Notes: generated by a model from the letters alone, not told the origin. 38,461 nt of DNA from Clostridiales bacterium oral taxon 876 str. F0540 (GCA_000466585.1 KE993490.1:1-38461), one strand, 5' to 3'; shown: positions 23,285 to 32,335, numbered from the stretch's first letter. Numbers and translations are program-made.

Positions 23285-24577
23285 ATGAATATTGGGATTT
23301 TAAAACAAAAAAATTTTTCGATTTTAATGCTTGGTAAAATAACTTCCTACATTGGAACAGAAATGCAGAATTTTGCTTTATCCTTGTATGTGTTTAAAAT
23401 AACAGGTTCTGCAACCAAGTTTGCGTCGGTACTTGCTATAACTTTGATACCAAAGCTTATATTAGGGCCAATTGCAGGGGTTTTTGTAGATTGGCTTGAT
23501 AGAAAAAAGATATTAGTTTATTTGGATATTTTAGCAGCGCTGGTAGTAGGGGCATACGCTGCAGGTTTTGCCATTACGGGCGGCTTATCTTTAGCAAGTA
23601 TTTATGTTCTTGTAGTATTATTATCTTTAATTTCCTTGCTGTTTCAGCCTGCAATAGGAGCGGTAATTCCTTCTATTGTTGAAAAAGACAAACTTGTGGA
23701 TGCAAATGGTATAAATTCTTTGCTTATAAGTATAGGAACCTTTGTATCGCCGGTTTTGGCAGGGGTTTTATTCGGATTATATGGTTTGTTTGTAATGCTG
23801 ATTATTGACAGCATAAGCTTTATTGTTTCAGCCATCTGCGAGTTTGTAATTACGATTCCTAAAGTTAATAAGGCTCCAAGTGAAATAAGCTTTAAGAGCT
23901 TTTTTAATGATTTTTCAGAGGGTTTAAAATTTGTTAAAAGCAAAAAACTTATATTAAATATATTATTCTTAGCATTGTTTTTAAATTTTGCAGCGGATCC
24001 TGTATTCTCAGTAGGGCTTGTATATATTGCAAAGAAAATACTTTTTCTTTCAGACTTCCAATATGGAACAATACAGTCTGGCTTTGTCGTTGCTATGATG
24101 ATAGCTCTTTTTTTCTGTAGTGGAATTATTAAGAAGTTTGAAACCGGAAAACTTATTTTTTTATGTTTTATTGTAAATTCTTTTGTATTCGCTCTTCTTG
24201 CTGTAGTTCCGGCACCTTTTTATATAAAACTTTTTAATTCAAATACAGTACCATATATTAGCATAATTGTAGTTACCTTTATGATTGGATTAATTATTAC
24301 TATGGCCAATATTACACTAAATACAGTTTTTCAAAAGGAAATACCTCTTGATATGCTTGGAAGGGCAGGCACACTTATGAGTACAGTAAGTATGGGAGCT
24401 ATGCCGCTTGGAACAATGCTTTTCGGGTTTTTATTTGATAAGCTGCCGGCCTACCTATGCATTTTGATTTCTGCGGCAACAATGCTTACAGCTACAATTG
24501 TACTAAGAAAGGGATTATATTCTGTAAATGAAAAACCAGTGGGTAATTCAGTGCCTGAAGCCGCTGATATATATTAA
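23285..24577 (+). CDS. MFS transporter (MFS_3 / EntS-like)
   Basis: A 430-residue polytopic membrane protein with about 12 hydrophobic segments. The N-terminal pattern (FSILMLGKITSYIGTEMQNFALSLYVF, then LIPKLILGPIAGVFVDWLDRKKIL) is the MFS_3 group, which includes the enterobactin exporter and macrolide-efflux-like proteins; the DWLDRKK loop between helices 2 and 3 is the MFS signature. The substrate is not predictable. It resembles the second MFS gene at 26305 in layout, with low similarity by eye. A GGGG-type ribosome binding site precedes ATG. Confidence 0.9.
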   Translation: MNIGILKQKNFSILMLGKITSYIGTEMQNFALSLYVFKITGSATKFASVLAITLIPKLILGPIAGVFVDWLDRKKILVYLDILAALVVGAYAAGFAITGGLSLASIYVLVVLLSLISLLFQPAIGAVIPSIVEKDKLVDANGINSLLISIGTFVSPVLAGVLFGLYGLFVMLIIDSISFIVSAICEFVITIPKVNKAPSEISFKSFFNDFSEGLKFVKSKKLILNILFLALFLNFAADPVFSVGLVYIAKKILFLSDFQYGTIQSGFVVAMMIALFFCSGIIKKFETGKLIFLCFIVNSFVFALLAVVPAPFYIKLFNSNTVPYISIIVVTFMIGLIITMANITLNTVFQKEIPLDMLGRAGTLMSTVSMGAMPLGTMLFGFLFDKLPAYLCILISAATMLTATIVLRKGLYSVNEKPVGNSVPEAADIY

Positions 24578-24634
24578 CTTATATTTGCATTATCACTCTA
24601 AGTTTGTTTAAAATAGTAATAGTAATTATTTTAT

Positions 24635-24733
24635 ATAGATTTCAAATTAAATCTGCTATTTGAGTTTCTCAAAAACCTGTAAAGACATCAGGATTTTTGC
24701 TCGTTCAAATAGCGAGTTACTAATTGAAACTAT
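24635..24733. repeat. 99-bp imperfect palindrome (MITE-like or leader hairpin)
   Basis: ATAGATTTCAAATTAAATCT and then GCTATTTGAG on the left match the inverse of the right end (ATAGTTTCAATTAGTAACTC, then GCTATTTGA). The arms are about 45 bp with mismatches around a short centre. It ends 6 bp before the ribosome binding site of the DUF4250 gene, so it lies in that gene's leader or ends the upstream MFS transcript. Confidence 0.6.
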
Positions 24734-24754
24734 AGTGCTTGGAGGATTTTGCGA

Positions 24755-24952
24755 ATGGATAAAGAGCAACTTTTAAAAATGGATTCCTTTATGTTATTAA
24801 GTATAATTAATATGAAGCTTAGAGATGAGTTTGACAGCTTAAATTCTTTATGTGAGGATTATGAAATGTTAGGTTCTGAGCTTGAAAATAAATTATCAGT
24901 TATAGGTTATAAATATAATGAAAATACAAATCAGTTTACACTTATAAAATAG
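24755..24952 (+). CDS. DUF4250 domain protein
   Basis: A 65-residue protein. The start MDKEQLLKMDS is set by GGAGG about 11 nt upstream. The pattern SFMLLSIINMKLRDEFDSLNSLCEDY, with the C-terminal IGYKYNENTNQFTLIK (each read separately), is that of DUF4250, a short Firmicutes family of unknown function. It is followed after 18 bp by a VOC protein and may share its transcript. Confidence 0.82.
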   Translation: MDKEQLLKMDSFMLLSIINMKLRDEFDSLNSLCEDYEMLGSELENKLSVIGYKYNENTNQFTLIK

Positions 24953-24970
24953 TATAAAAGGAGCTTTATT

Positions 24971-25357
24971 ATGAACATAAATAAAATACATCACGTGGCA
25001 ATAATTTGCTCTGATTATGAGAAATCAAAAAACTTTTACGTAAATACATTAGGTCTTAAAATTATTGAAGAAACTTATAGGAACGAAAGAGACTCTTATA
25101 AGCTTGATTTAAAGGTTGGAGATTTTGGACAAATAGAGCTGTTTTCCTTTAATAATCCACCTGAAAGACCAAGCTATCCTGAAGCTAGAGGTCTTAGACA
25201 TTTAGCCTTTGAGGTGGAGGACATAGAAAAGGCAGTTAAAGAGCTTGAAGACAATGGAGTAAAAGTTGAAACTGTAAGAGTAGATGAGGTTACAGGAAGA
25301 AAGTTTACTTTCTTTGAAGACCCGGATAAGCTTCCTCTTGAGCTTTATGAAAAATAG
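24971..25357 (+). CDS. VOC (glyoxalase/bleomycin resistance) family protein
   Basis: A 128-residue single-domain VOC protein. HHVAIICSDYEKSKNFYVNTLGLKI starts the first beta-alpha-beta module and LRHLAFEVEDIEKAVKELEDNGVKV the second; His in HHVAI, Glu in QIELFSF, His in LRHLAFEV and Glu in LPLELYEK are in the usual metal-ligand places. It resembles the YaeR/GloA2-like group. The substrate is unknown; a lyase or detoxification role is possible. AAAGGAGC precedes ATG and a terminator follows. Confidence 0.88.
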   Translation: MNINKIHHVAIICSDYEKSKNFYVNTLGLKIIEETYRNERDSYKLDLKVGDFGQIELFSFNNPPERPSYPEARGLRHLAFEVEDIEKAVKELEDNGVKVETVRVDEVTGRKFTFFEDPDKLPLELYEK

Positions 25358-25363
25358 CTATTT

Positions 25364-25410
25364 AAAACTCATGCAAATAGCGTTATTATGTTATTTGTGT
25401 GAGTTTTTTT
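25364..25410 (+). terminator. Terminator after the VOC gene
   Basis: AAAACTCATGCAAATA (25364-25379) pairs with TATTTGTGTGAGTTT (25391-25406; two mismatches or wobbles), then TTTT. Confidence 0.75.
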
Positions 25411-25474
25411 AGTATAGGACCTTCGATACTGATGTATTCGCAGGTTTTGTTTTTGATGGGAGGATGAAGCTGAG

Positions 25475-25924
25475 ATGAAGAAATATATTTTTATTGGACT
25501 AGGCGGTATTCTAGGCGCCATATCTAGATATCTAGTTAAGAATATTCATATAAGCGGATATAAGGAGGCTATACCTCTAAATACCTTTATAATTAATATT
25601 ACAGGAGCTTTTCTTCTTGCCTTTCTGCTTACTACGGCCTTAGAGGTTAGAAAGATTGATGAGGATATAAAGCTTGGTATAGGTACGGGCTTTCTTGGAG
25701 CTTATACAACCTTTTCAACTATGTGCAAAGAGACTGTTGGACTTTTGAAAAGCGGATATTATTTTTCTGCAGTTTCATATATAGGTTTTTCAACTTTATT
25801 GGGACTTGCTGCAGCATATTTTGGAGTTATTGTTTCAAGGGAGGTATTAAGCAAATTTATTGCTGTTTCTGAACCAGCAATGAATGAAAGTACCATATCT
25901 AAAGCTGAGGATGGTGAAGAGTAA
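25475..25924 (+). CDS. crcB: Fluoride channel subunit CrcB/Fluc (first of a pair)
   Basis: A 149-residue inner-membrane protein with four helices that exports fluoride as a dual-topology or paired dimer. Family motifs are clear: GGILGAISRY near residues 9-18, TFIINITGAFLLAFL near 39-53, and GFLGAYTTFSTM near 72-83. The C-terminal tail (about 125-149) is longer than usual and polar. Its stop abuts the start of the second crcB gene, so the two are co-translated and probably form a heterodimer with opposite orientations. No fluoride riboswitch is evident upstream. Confidence 0.93.
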   Translation: MKKYIFIGLGGILGAISRYLVKNIHISGYKEAIPLNTFIINITGAFLLAFLLTTALEVRKIDEDIKLGIGTGFLGAYTTFSTMCKETVGLLKSGYYFSAVSYIGFSTLLGLAAAYFGVIVSREVLSKFIAVSEPAMNESTISKAEDGEE

Positions 25925-26275
25925 ATGAATTACTTATTAGTAGGTATAGGGGGAGCTTTTGGAAGCATTACAAGATACAGCCTTGGAAGGTTTATATCAA
26001 GCAAGACTAAGTCAAAGTTTCCTTTTGGAACCTTTTTTATTAATATAACAGGAGCTTTTCTTCTTGGAATATTAAGTTCTTCAGGAGCTGGAAGCAGTGT
26101 GTACTCTTTATTGGGAGATGGATTTCTCGGAGCTTATACAACTTTTTCAACCTTTATGTATGAGGGCTTTAACCTGTTTCAGGATAATAAAAAGCTTAAT
26201 GCTTTTATATATATTTTAGGGTCGCTTATAATAGGAATTATAGGATTTATGTTAGGAGCATTGATTATTGTTTAA
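25925..26275 (+). CDS. crcB: Fluoride channel subunit CrcB/Fluc (second of a pair)
   Basis: A 116-residue partner of the preceding gene. It has GGAFGSITRYSLGRF near 9-23, GTFFINITGAFLLGIL near 36-51 and GFLGAYTTFSTFMYEG near 70-85. The start codon directly follows the stop of the first subunit (TAAATG) without its own spaced ribosome binding site, so it relies on coupling. Paired crcB genes are known to encode oppositely oriented halves of one channel. Confidence 0.93.
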   Translation: MNYLLVGIGGAFGSITRYSLGRFISSKTKSKFPFGTFFINITGAFLLGILSSSGAGSSVYSLLGDGFLGAYTTFSTFMYEGFNLFQDNKKLNAFIYILGSLIIGIIGFMLGALIIV

Positions 26276-26304
26276 TAAGTTTTTATAGATAAAAGGGGGC
26301 GGCT

Positions 26305-27576
26305 ATGGGACATATAAAAAAGCTGAAAAGCTATGGACAAGAATACGGAGCAATTATAGAAAACAGTGTACTAATGAGAATTATAGCGGCAGGTTTCATA
26401 TCTGCACTTGGAAGCAAGATAAGCTACTTTGCGCTTTTAAGGAAAGTTTATATCTTATCTAATGGAAAGATAACAGATTTAGGCTTCTTGACAATAATGG
26501 AAGCGCTGCCCTATATGCTTTTTGGTGCTTTTGCAGGAATAATAATAGATAAGCTGCCGAGAAAATGGATAATGGCATTTTCAGATATTATGTGCGCATT
26601 AGTAGTTATAAGTCTTATATTTGTAAATGATTTAAAGCTTATTTATATAATAACCTTTTTAAAGTCTTCAGTGTATGTTTTCAGAAATCCGGCTCAAAGT
26701 GCTATGGAGCCCAATCTCGTAAATCAAGAGGATGTCCCGCTTTTAAATTCCTTTGAATCTTCCGTAAACAGTATAACTCAGATTATTGGCTCGGCACTTG
26801 GGGCAGCAGTAGTTGGATTTGTTGGAGTTAAAAATGCCTTTATGATAGATTCTGCTTCTTTTATAGTATCTGCTGTCATTATTGGAACAATTTTTGTTAA
26901 AGAGGACCATGTTCATAATAATAAAATGATGGTTAAGGGTAGATACCTTAGAGAGTTTGTAAGCGGAATATCGATAATGTGGAGAGATGGAAGCTTAAAG
27001 CTAATGCTTCTTATAGATTTGTTCGTAACCTTTGCAATGGCTATGCAAGCACCGCTTATTTATATATTTTTAAAGGAAACCTTAAAGCTTGGTGACAGAG
27101 CAGAGCTTGTCTGGGGAATTTTGCTTTCAAGCCTTGGTGTTGGCGCTATACTTGGAAGTCTTGTAATAGGAATACTTGTTAAAAGGTATAAAAATAGATT
27201 TAAGCTTTTCTTAAATATTTTATTGTTTGATTCTATGTTCTTTACTATGTTTATTTTAAATAAAATTCTACCATTATCTGTAGCTATATTTGCGTTTTTA
27301 GGCTGTATAGGAACAGCACATATGATCATTTTGAATACAGTTATACAAAATACAGCTTCAGATGAGCACAGAGGGAAGGTATTCAGTACCTTTGCTATGC
27401 TGAGAAGTCCTATTTCAATAATTTCAATTTTGATTGGGACTACCGCAGCAGAATTTATAACTGCGAGAAATGTGCTTTTAATTGTAGCAGGGATAGAGGC
27501 ATTAATTGCTCTTGGAGTAAGATTTACCAGCACTTATAGAAGTTTTGACAGGAATAGCAAGGGAATTGAAATTTAG
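26305..27576 (+). CDS. MFS transporter, second copy
   Basis: A 423-residue polytopic membrane protein of the MFS_3 group. LTIMEALPYMLFGAFAGIIIDKLPRKWIMAFSDI (read in parts) shows the helix 2-3 loop with DKLPRK; YVFRNPAQSAMEPNLV near 125-140 is the usual helix 4-5 loop. The substrate is unknown. It follows the crcB pair by 29 bp with an AAAGGGGGCGG site, so it may be on the same transcript, though a link to fluoride is not implied. It is paralogous in layout to the gene at 23285. Confidence 0.9.
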   Translation: MGHIKKLKSYGQEYGAIIENSVLMRIIAAGFISALGSKISYFALLRKVYILSNGKITDLGFLTIMEALPYMLFGAFAGIIIDKLPRKWIMAFSDIMCALVVISLIFVNDLKLIYIITFLKSSVYVFRNPAQSAMEPNLVNQEDVPLLNSFESSVNSITQIIGSALGAAVVGFVGVKNAFMIDSASFIVSAVIIGTIFVKEDHVHNNKMMVKGRYLREFVSGISIMWRDGSLKLMLLIDLFVTFAMAMQAPLIYIFLKETLKLGDRAELVWGILLSSLGVGAILGSLVIGILVKRYKNRFKLFLNILLFDSMFFTMFILNKILPLSVAIFAFLGCIGTAHMIILNTVIQNTASDEHRGKVFSTFAMLRSPISIISILIGTTAAEFITARNVLLIVAGIEALIALGVRFTSTYRSFDRNSKGIEI

Positions 27577-27588
27577 TACTTTTATTTT

Positions 27589-27635
27589 AAAAGTGCCACA
27601 GAACGGCTGCGATGAAGAGCTCTGTGACACTTTTT
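27589..27635. terminator. Bidirectional terminator between convergent genes
   Basis: AAAAGTGCCACAGA (27589-27602) pairs with TCTGTGACACTTTTT (27621-27635; one mismatch). A-runs and T-runs on both sides allow termination of the MFS gene and the convergent AraC gene. Confidence 0.8.
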
Positions 27636-27655
27636 CATTTTAGAGAAAAAAGCTT

Positions 27656-28552
27656 TTAGGAATAAAAATCTCTCCTATAATCTGATGGAGCACAATCCAT
27701 ATATTTCTTAAAAGTTCTTGAAAAGTGGCTTGCTTCATTAAAACCTGTTCTGTACATTATTTCAGATATGGGGAGCAAAGTGTCCCTAAGCATTACAGCT
27801 GACAGCTTTATTCTTAATTTAATAAGATAATCTTTAATTGACATACCTGTTGAAGCACGAAACTTTTCAGAGAGTGTTGTTCTGTTTATATGAAAGGCTT
27901 TTGTCAACTCTTCAATAGTGATTTTATTTTGATAATTTGTATGCAGATAAAGAATAACATCATTTAGGTCATTTGCAGCAGTAGGGAGTTGAAGCCTGTC
28001 ATCAGCTTCAAAGTTAGTGTAAATATATTGAATTAAAAATAATATTTCTAAAAATAAGGAACGAGAACGGCAGACCCAGTATTCACTAGTGCAGGGGTTT
28101 GTTTGCTCATAAAGCGCCCTATAAAGCTTAGATATTCTTTTAAATATCATAGGCCCGATTTCAAAGTAAGGGCTTATTTGTTCTGTGCGATAGATAAAAG
28201 GATCAAGATAAAAAATATCCTGTATATTCGTAAATTTGTCGCAGTTTTTTGCATTTATGCTATATACCTTTTCAAGAGTAAAGGAGCTGTTAATTATTGT
28301 TGGATCAAAATATATGACTTGTGCTTTTAAATCACATTCTTTTTCAAGTTCGATTATATCTTTTTCATTAAGGCAGAATATTGAAGGAGCCATAAAGACG
28401 AAGGAACGATTATTTATTTTTAGTATTCCGGTACCTGCTTCTACTAAAATAATTCTAAACATTGAGTGATTTTCCTTGGGGAATGCATCCTCAAGGCTTA
28501 TATATAGTGGAATTGATACATTTGTAGTAAAGTTTTTTGAATACAATGTCAT
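27656..28552 (-). CDS. AraC-family transcriptional regulator
   Basis: A 298-residue regulator. The N-terminal half looks like a cupin-type sensing domain (MFRIILVEAGTGILKINNRSFVFMAPSIFCLNEKD in parts). The C-terminal pair of helix-turn-helix motifs is clear: KITIEELTKAFHINRTTLSEKFRASTG and ISEIMYRTGFNEASHFSRTFKKYMDCAPSDYRRDF. Targets and ligand are unknown. AAGGAAGG lies upstream of ATG. It is transcribed toward the second MFS gene and separated from the serine hydrolase gene by a terminator. Confidence 0.9.
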   Translation of the reverse strand: MTLYSKNFTTNVSIPLYISLEDAFPKENHSMFRIILVEAGTGILKINNRSFVFMAPSIFCLNEKDIIELEKECDLKAQVIYFDPTIINSSFTLEKVYSINAKNCDKFTNIQDIFYLDPFIYRTEQISPYFEIGPMIFKRISKLYRALYEQTNPCTSEYWVCRSRSLFLEILFLIQYIYTNFEADDRLQLPTAANDLNDVILYLHTNYQNKITIEELTKAFHINRTTLSEKFRASTGMSIKDYLIKLRIKLSAVMLRDTLLPISEIMYRTGFNEASHFSRTFKKYMDCAPSDYRRDFYS

Positions 28553-28604
28553 AATATAACCATCCTTCCTTTATATTACATATTGTATTCTTCAATAACT
28601 TAAA

Positions 28605-28653
28605 AAATCCTTTTACTGGGAGAATGTTTTCTAAAAATATCTCCCAGTAAAAG
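28605..28653 (-). terminator. Terminator of the serine hydrolase gene
   Basis: A perfect 14-bp stem: CTTTTACTGGGAGA (28610-28623) with TCTCCCAGTAAAAG (28640-28653). On the minus strand it is followed by GATTTTTTAA. Confidence 0.88.
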
Positions 28654-28661
28654 AATTATAA

Positions 28662-29759
28662 CTATTTAAGATAATCTTTTGTTAAACCTGCCATGTCTTC
28701 TAAAGGTGCGTTTAGATAATTAGTAATAATTATTACTTTTACATCTTCATCGACCCCTCTTAGAAAATAAGTTCTAAAGCCTACTCCGGTTCCATAATGC
28801 TCATAGCTTCTTTTTCCTGCTGAATCTTTAAATATATACCACCCATATCCATAATTGTTCTCATTAGGAGTATATATCCTCTCATAGGATTCCTTGCTTA
28901 TTAATTTTTGCTCTGTAAGAGCCTTTTCCCATTTGAGCATATCCTCAATTGTTGAGCAAAGTCCCCCAGATCCATATACAAAGCCGATATTTTCTAATGT
29001 CCAAGATGTTTCTATCTTTTCCTTGTTTTCAGTTTCATATCCTGTTGCCAGATTGCTAAGATGACCAGTTTCATCCCTAAAGGAAGTATTCTTCATATCA
29101 AGAGGATCAAATATATTTTTCTTTAAATATACATCTAAAGTTTCTCCGGAAACCTTCTCTATTATATAGCCTAATAAAACATAACCTGGGTTGCTGTATT
29201 GAAAACCCTTTCCGGGTGAAAAAAGAAAATTAACTTTCTCATCCTTGCCTTCAACACCAAAGTTTTTGTAGGATGGTCTGAATTTTTTTATATCAAATTC
29301 AGTTGAGTACTCAGTCAGCCCGGAAGTATGACATAATAGCTGATGAATAGTTATTTCATTTCCATGAGGAAAAGCAGGCAGATACTTATCAACCTTATCA
29401 TTTACATCTAAAAGCTTTTTCTCTTGAAGCTGCATTATCCCAAAGGCTGTAATCTGCTTTGTTATCGAGCCTATATCATATTTTGTCTGCTTTGTGTTTT
29501 CAGTACCTTTTTCATAATCAGCCTTGCCGTAGCCTTTATCTAAAAGTACATTGCCTTTTTTAGAGTTATATACATATCCGCTGAATTTATCCGGTCCGTA
29601 ATAATCTGTAAATTCCTTATCAAGTTTTGTTTTAATTTCGGTAAGATTTTCTGCTTCTGCTGAAGCGACAGCACTTTTAGTATTGGTATTGGAACTACAG
29701 CCAACAGCCAGCGTCGCAACTAATGAGCAAGTTACTATAATTGAAATCCTCTTTTTCAT
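28662..29759 (-). CDS. Serine hydrolase lipoprotein, beta-lactamase/PBP4* family
   Basis: A 365-residue protein. The start MKKRISIIVTC follows GGGGGGATATTTTA. The signal peptide ends in lipobox LAVGC (Cys about 22), so it is anchored on the outer face of the membrane. The class C-type motifs are present: SITK (in YDIGSITKQITAFG, nucleophile serine), YSN (in FQYSNPGYVLLG), and HYGTG near the C-terminus in place of KTG. Such proteins are D-alanyl-D-alanine peptidases or esterases; clinical resistance should not be inferred. It is probably transcribed alone, downstream of the lipoprotein pair. Confidence 0.9.
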   Translation of the reverse strand: MKKRISIIVTCSLVATLAVGCSSNTNTKSAVASAEAENLTEIKTKLDKEFTDYYGPDKFSGYVYNSKKGNVLLDKGYGKADYEKGTENTKQTKYDIGSITKQITAFGIMQLQEKKLLDVNDKVDKYLPAFPHGNEITIHQLLCHTSGLTEYSTEFDIKKFRPSYKNFGVEGKDEKVNFLFSPGKGFQYSNPGYVLLGYIIEKVSGETLDVYLKKNIFDPLDMKNTSFRDETGHLSNLATGYETENKEKIETSWTLENIGFVYGSGGLCSTIEDMLKWEKALTEQKLISKESYERIYTPNENNYGYGWYIFKDSAGKRSYEHYGTGVGFRTYFLRGVDEDVKVIIITNYLNAPLEDMAGLTKDYLK

Positions 29760-29891
29760 TAAAATATCCCCCCTGCATTCCCCGTGAGCACACATATTCA
29801 ATCTTTGTGCTTCTTAGTAAATAAATTTTATCATCCTTCTTGCTTGTAAAATAGGAAGTTTTTACAGCACTATTAAGCTTTTTAACAATTT

Positions 29892-31376
29892 TTATTTAAA
29901 AAAGTCTTCAGGTGGAATCTTAACAATATCCTTTATGGACACTTCACACTCCATTGGATCAGTTATACCTTTAATACTATCTTTATTTAAATGAATAACA
30001 ATAGAAGTAGGGTCATCCGGCATATATTTTCTAAAATATATAATTGCCTTATCATTTATAAGATTATAATTTAGGGAGGAATTAATTTTATCTGCAACTT
30101 GGCCATTAGAAGAACCGTAAATTTTTATTAGGTTTTGTTTTGCAAGGTTTGTAAAGCTTTCTTTGAAGTTTTTATCCTTTAAGCTGTAATTATTTAAGAT
30201 CTCCTTTGGATCAATGGTTTTGCAGGCTTTTAAATCAAAACTGTAAACTTTATAAAATTCATTTAGGTCCTCATACTTATCCAGCTTGTATGCATTTTGT
30301 GTAATACAGATAATTCCATAATGATTGAAGGTAGTTTGCAGCTGTACCGTTGCCTTGTGCTTATCATCACTTTTAACTTTAGATTCATTATCCCAAAGGT
30401 TGTTATTTACTACTTTATGAACGCCGTCTTTTATTGTATCGTTGATAGTTTTTTCAAAACTATCATTTCTAAGTCCGGAAAACTGAGGATAATAGCACCA
30501 AAGCTCTCCAATTTTTTTGTTGATAATTTCACCCTTTGATGAAGAAAAAATATTGTTGGCTCTCACTATTAAATCGGAACGTTCCTGTGTTTTTCGCTCT
30601 GTTCCTGAATATCTGTCCATGACATCCACGTAATCATCAATTGATGATAAAGGAATCTCAATCGTATGAGCCTTATCAAAACCACTTTCACCGGCATCAA
30701 AAACTATAAATAAGCTTGAAGGAGAGATAGAAAACTTTTGGTTTGGCTTTATAGTAGTAAAGGGTTCCTTTAAAATATTTTCCTCTTCTGAAGCTTCACT
30801 CAGCATATTTTCAATAACCTTTTGATTGATTAAAGAAACATAATCCGTTCCTTCTGTAAATAAATCCTTAAGCTCTAGCTTTTTACCGTCTGTAAGTCTG
30901 TAAAAAAAGCTATCCAAAGGAGGAGAGTAAAGATCATAAAAGGTAATACATAAAAGATTGTTTGCATTTAATGAGGGTAAAAACGATAGCTCAGAAGGTT
31001 TTTCAGAGGTTTTTGCTGTATAATTTTTAGCTGTATTTTCAATATCGTTACCTAAGGACTTATTTATTCTTGCTTCAAGAGCTTTGTCCTTTAGACCGGA
31101 AAATTGAGGAGAGAAAACAGATATCTCTCCCTTGGAAGTTTTAACAGATTTTTGTTCATATTTTATCTCTATACCATTTGATAATAAATACTTTGTTTTA
31201 TCGGCTTTTTTGACAAGTTTTATGTCAGCAGAAGTATGGTAAGGGTTTAAGGGTGCGGGGGCTTTTGAATTACTAGGCACAGCTTTATTAGGCTCTGTCT
31301 GCTTTGAAGGAGTATTATGACAGCCCGTTAGGAATATAGCAACAACTATTATTAATACTCTAAATAAAGCTTTCAT
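29892..31376 (-). CDS. Lipoprotein with two DUF3298/DUF4163-like modules
   Basis: A 494-residue protein with a lipoprotein signal (MKALFRVLIIVVAIFLTGC; Cys about 19). Two similar halves are visible: VFSPQFSGLKDKALEARINKSL near 87-108 and CYYPQFSGLRNDSFEKTINDTI near 294-315, each followed by 'ICITxxxY'-type strands and a DLKA/ELKDLF segment. This matches the DUF4163/DUF3298 pair found in RsiV-like and other surface proteins. It starts 5 bp after the PstS-like gene stops, with the GAGGT site inside that gene, so the two are translated together. The role is unknown; a surface sensing function is possible. Confidence 0.82.
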   Translation of the reverse strand: MKALFRVLIIVVAIFLTGCHNTPSKQTEPNKAVPSNSKAPAPLNPYHTSADIKLVKKADKTKYLLSNGIEIKYEQKSVKTSKGEISVFSPQFSGLKDKALEARINKSLGNDIENTAKNYTAKTSEKPSELSFLPSLNANNLLCITFYDLYSPPLDSFFYRLTDGKKLELKDLFTEGTDYVSLINQKVIENMLSEASEEENILKEPFTTIKPNQKFSISPSSLFIVFDAGESGFDKAHTIEIPLSSIDDYVDVMDRYSGTERKTQERSDLIVRANNIFSSSKGEIINKKIGELWCYYPQFSGLRNDSFEKTINDTIKDGVHKVVNNNLWDNESKVKSDDKHKATVQLQTTFNHYGIICITQNAYKLDKYEDLNEFYKVYSFDLKACKTIDPKEILNNYSLKDKNFKESFTNLAKQNLIKIYGSSNGQVADKINSSLNYNLINDKAIIYFRKYMPDDPTSIVIHLNKDSIKGITDPMECEVSIKDIVKIPPEDFFK

Positions 31377-31381
31377 AAAAT

Positions 31382-32326
31382 CTACCTCACTTTTAGAGGA
31401 ACATAGCCGGTTTTTTCAGCAATTTTTTGTCCATCCTCGCTAATCATCCAATCCAAAAGTTTTCTTGAAGAAGAGTCTTTTGGTTCTGATTTCCTAAGAA
31501 CAGCATAATAAGAGGTAGTAAAAGGATACTTTCCTGAGGATATAGTGCTATTGTCCGGAACTACACCATCCACTCCTATAAATTTTATAGTATCTTTGTT
31601 GTACATTGTTTTTGCGTAGTAAAAGTAAGAGTAGCCTAAAGCTCTTTCAGAATTATCATATTTTGCTATGCTTTCAATAAGTCCTTCCATTCCGGTAACA
31701 ATGGTTTTTGGCGCATCCACCATCTTTAGACCTTTCATAACTGTGTTTTGCATGCCTGTCTGGCTGCCGGAGTTGGCTTCTCTTTGATAAGGAATAATTT
31801 CACTGTCAGTTCCTCCAACTTCCTTCCAATTCTTTATTTTACCTTGATATATATCTTGTATCTGCTTAGTAGTAAGAGAATTTATCGGGTTTTTAGTGTT
31901 CACAAGGAATACAAAGCCTTCCTTGACAACTGGTATAATTTCAAGTTCAATCTTAGCATCTTTAGCCAGCTTCAGCTCTTCTTCAGAAGGTTCAGTAACA
32001 AATATAATATCTGCTTTCTTATTTATGAGATTTACATAAGCATTATGCGTTGTATTGTGTTTTATAAACTTTTGAGAATCTTCCTTTGAAATACCAAGAA
32101 TCTCTGAGGCTGCTGCTTCTGATAGAGGTATAGTTGCTGTGGAGCCGTCAAGCTTAGGATAGGTATCCTTTGTAAACTTAGGCTTTTCCACTTTTACAGG
32201 AGTAACTTCCGTTTGTGCTGAGCTTGGCTTAGTGTTTTCAGCAGGATCAACTTTTACCTTTCCGTCATTGCATGCCGAAAGCAGCAAACTTGCTGCTGTA
32301 ATAAGTATAACTAATTTCTTTTTCAT
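31382..32326 (-). CDS. PstS-like phosphate-type substrate-binding lipoprotein
   Basis: A 314-residue periplasmic-binding-fold lipoprotein (MKKKLVILITAASLLLSAC; Cys about 19). Family features: LDGSTATIPLSEAAA near 59-73, KADIIFVTEPSEEELK, VFLVNTKNPINSLTTKQIQDIYQGKIKNWKEVGG (in parts), and YQREANSGSQTGMQ near 183-196, the ligand-binding loop of PstS-like proteins. The C-terminus LLDWMISEDGQKIAEKTGYVPL is also typical. No pstCAB genes are adjacent and the partner is a DUF3298 lipoprotein, so it may be a surface signalling protein rather than a transporter part. Its leader is dispersed repeat copy D. Confidence 0.85.
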   Translation of the reverse strand: MKKKLVILITAASLLLSACNDGKVKVDPAENTKPSSAQTEVTPVKVEKPKFTKDTYPKLDGSTATIPLSEAAASEILGISKEDSQKFIKHNTTHNAYVNLINKKADIIFVTEPSEEELKLAKDAKIELEIIPVVKEGFVFLVNTKNPINSLTTKQIQDIYQGKIKNWKEVGGTDSEIIPYQREANSGSQTGMQNTVMKGLKMVDAPKTIVTGMEGLIESIAKYDNSERALGYSYFYYAKTMYNKDTIKFIGVDGVVPDNSTISSGKYPFTTSYYAVLRKSEPKDSSSRKLLDWMISEDGQKIAEKTGYVPLKVR

Positions 32327-32335
32327 AAAAACTTT

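Noticed and set aside
25411..25474. Fluoride riboswitch before the crcB pair
   Set aside because: The leader has CTGATG but not the conserved GG.GATG...CC..CTGATGACTCCTA layout. I cannot support a fluoride aptamer.
28662..29759. Beta-lactam resistance gene
   Set aside because: The SxxK, YSN and HYGTG motifs fit the broad serine hydrolase/PBP4* family of lipoproteins. Nothing specific to a resistance beta-lactamase is seen.
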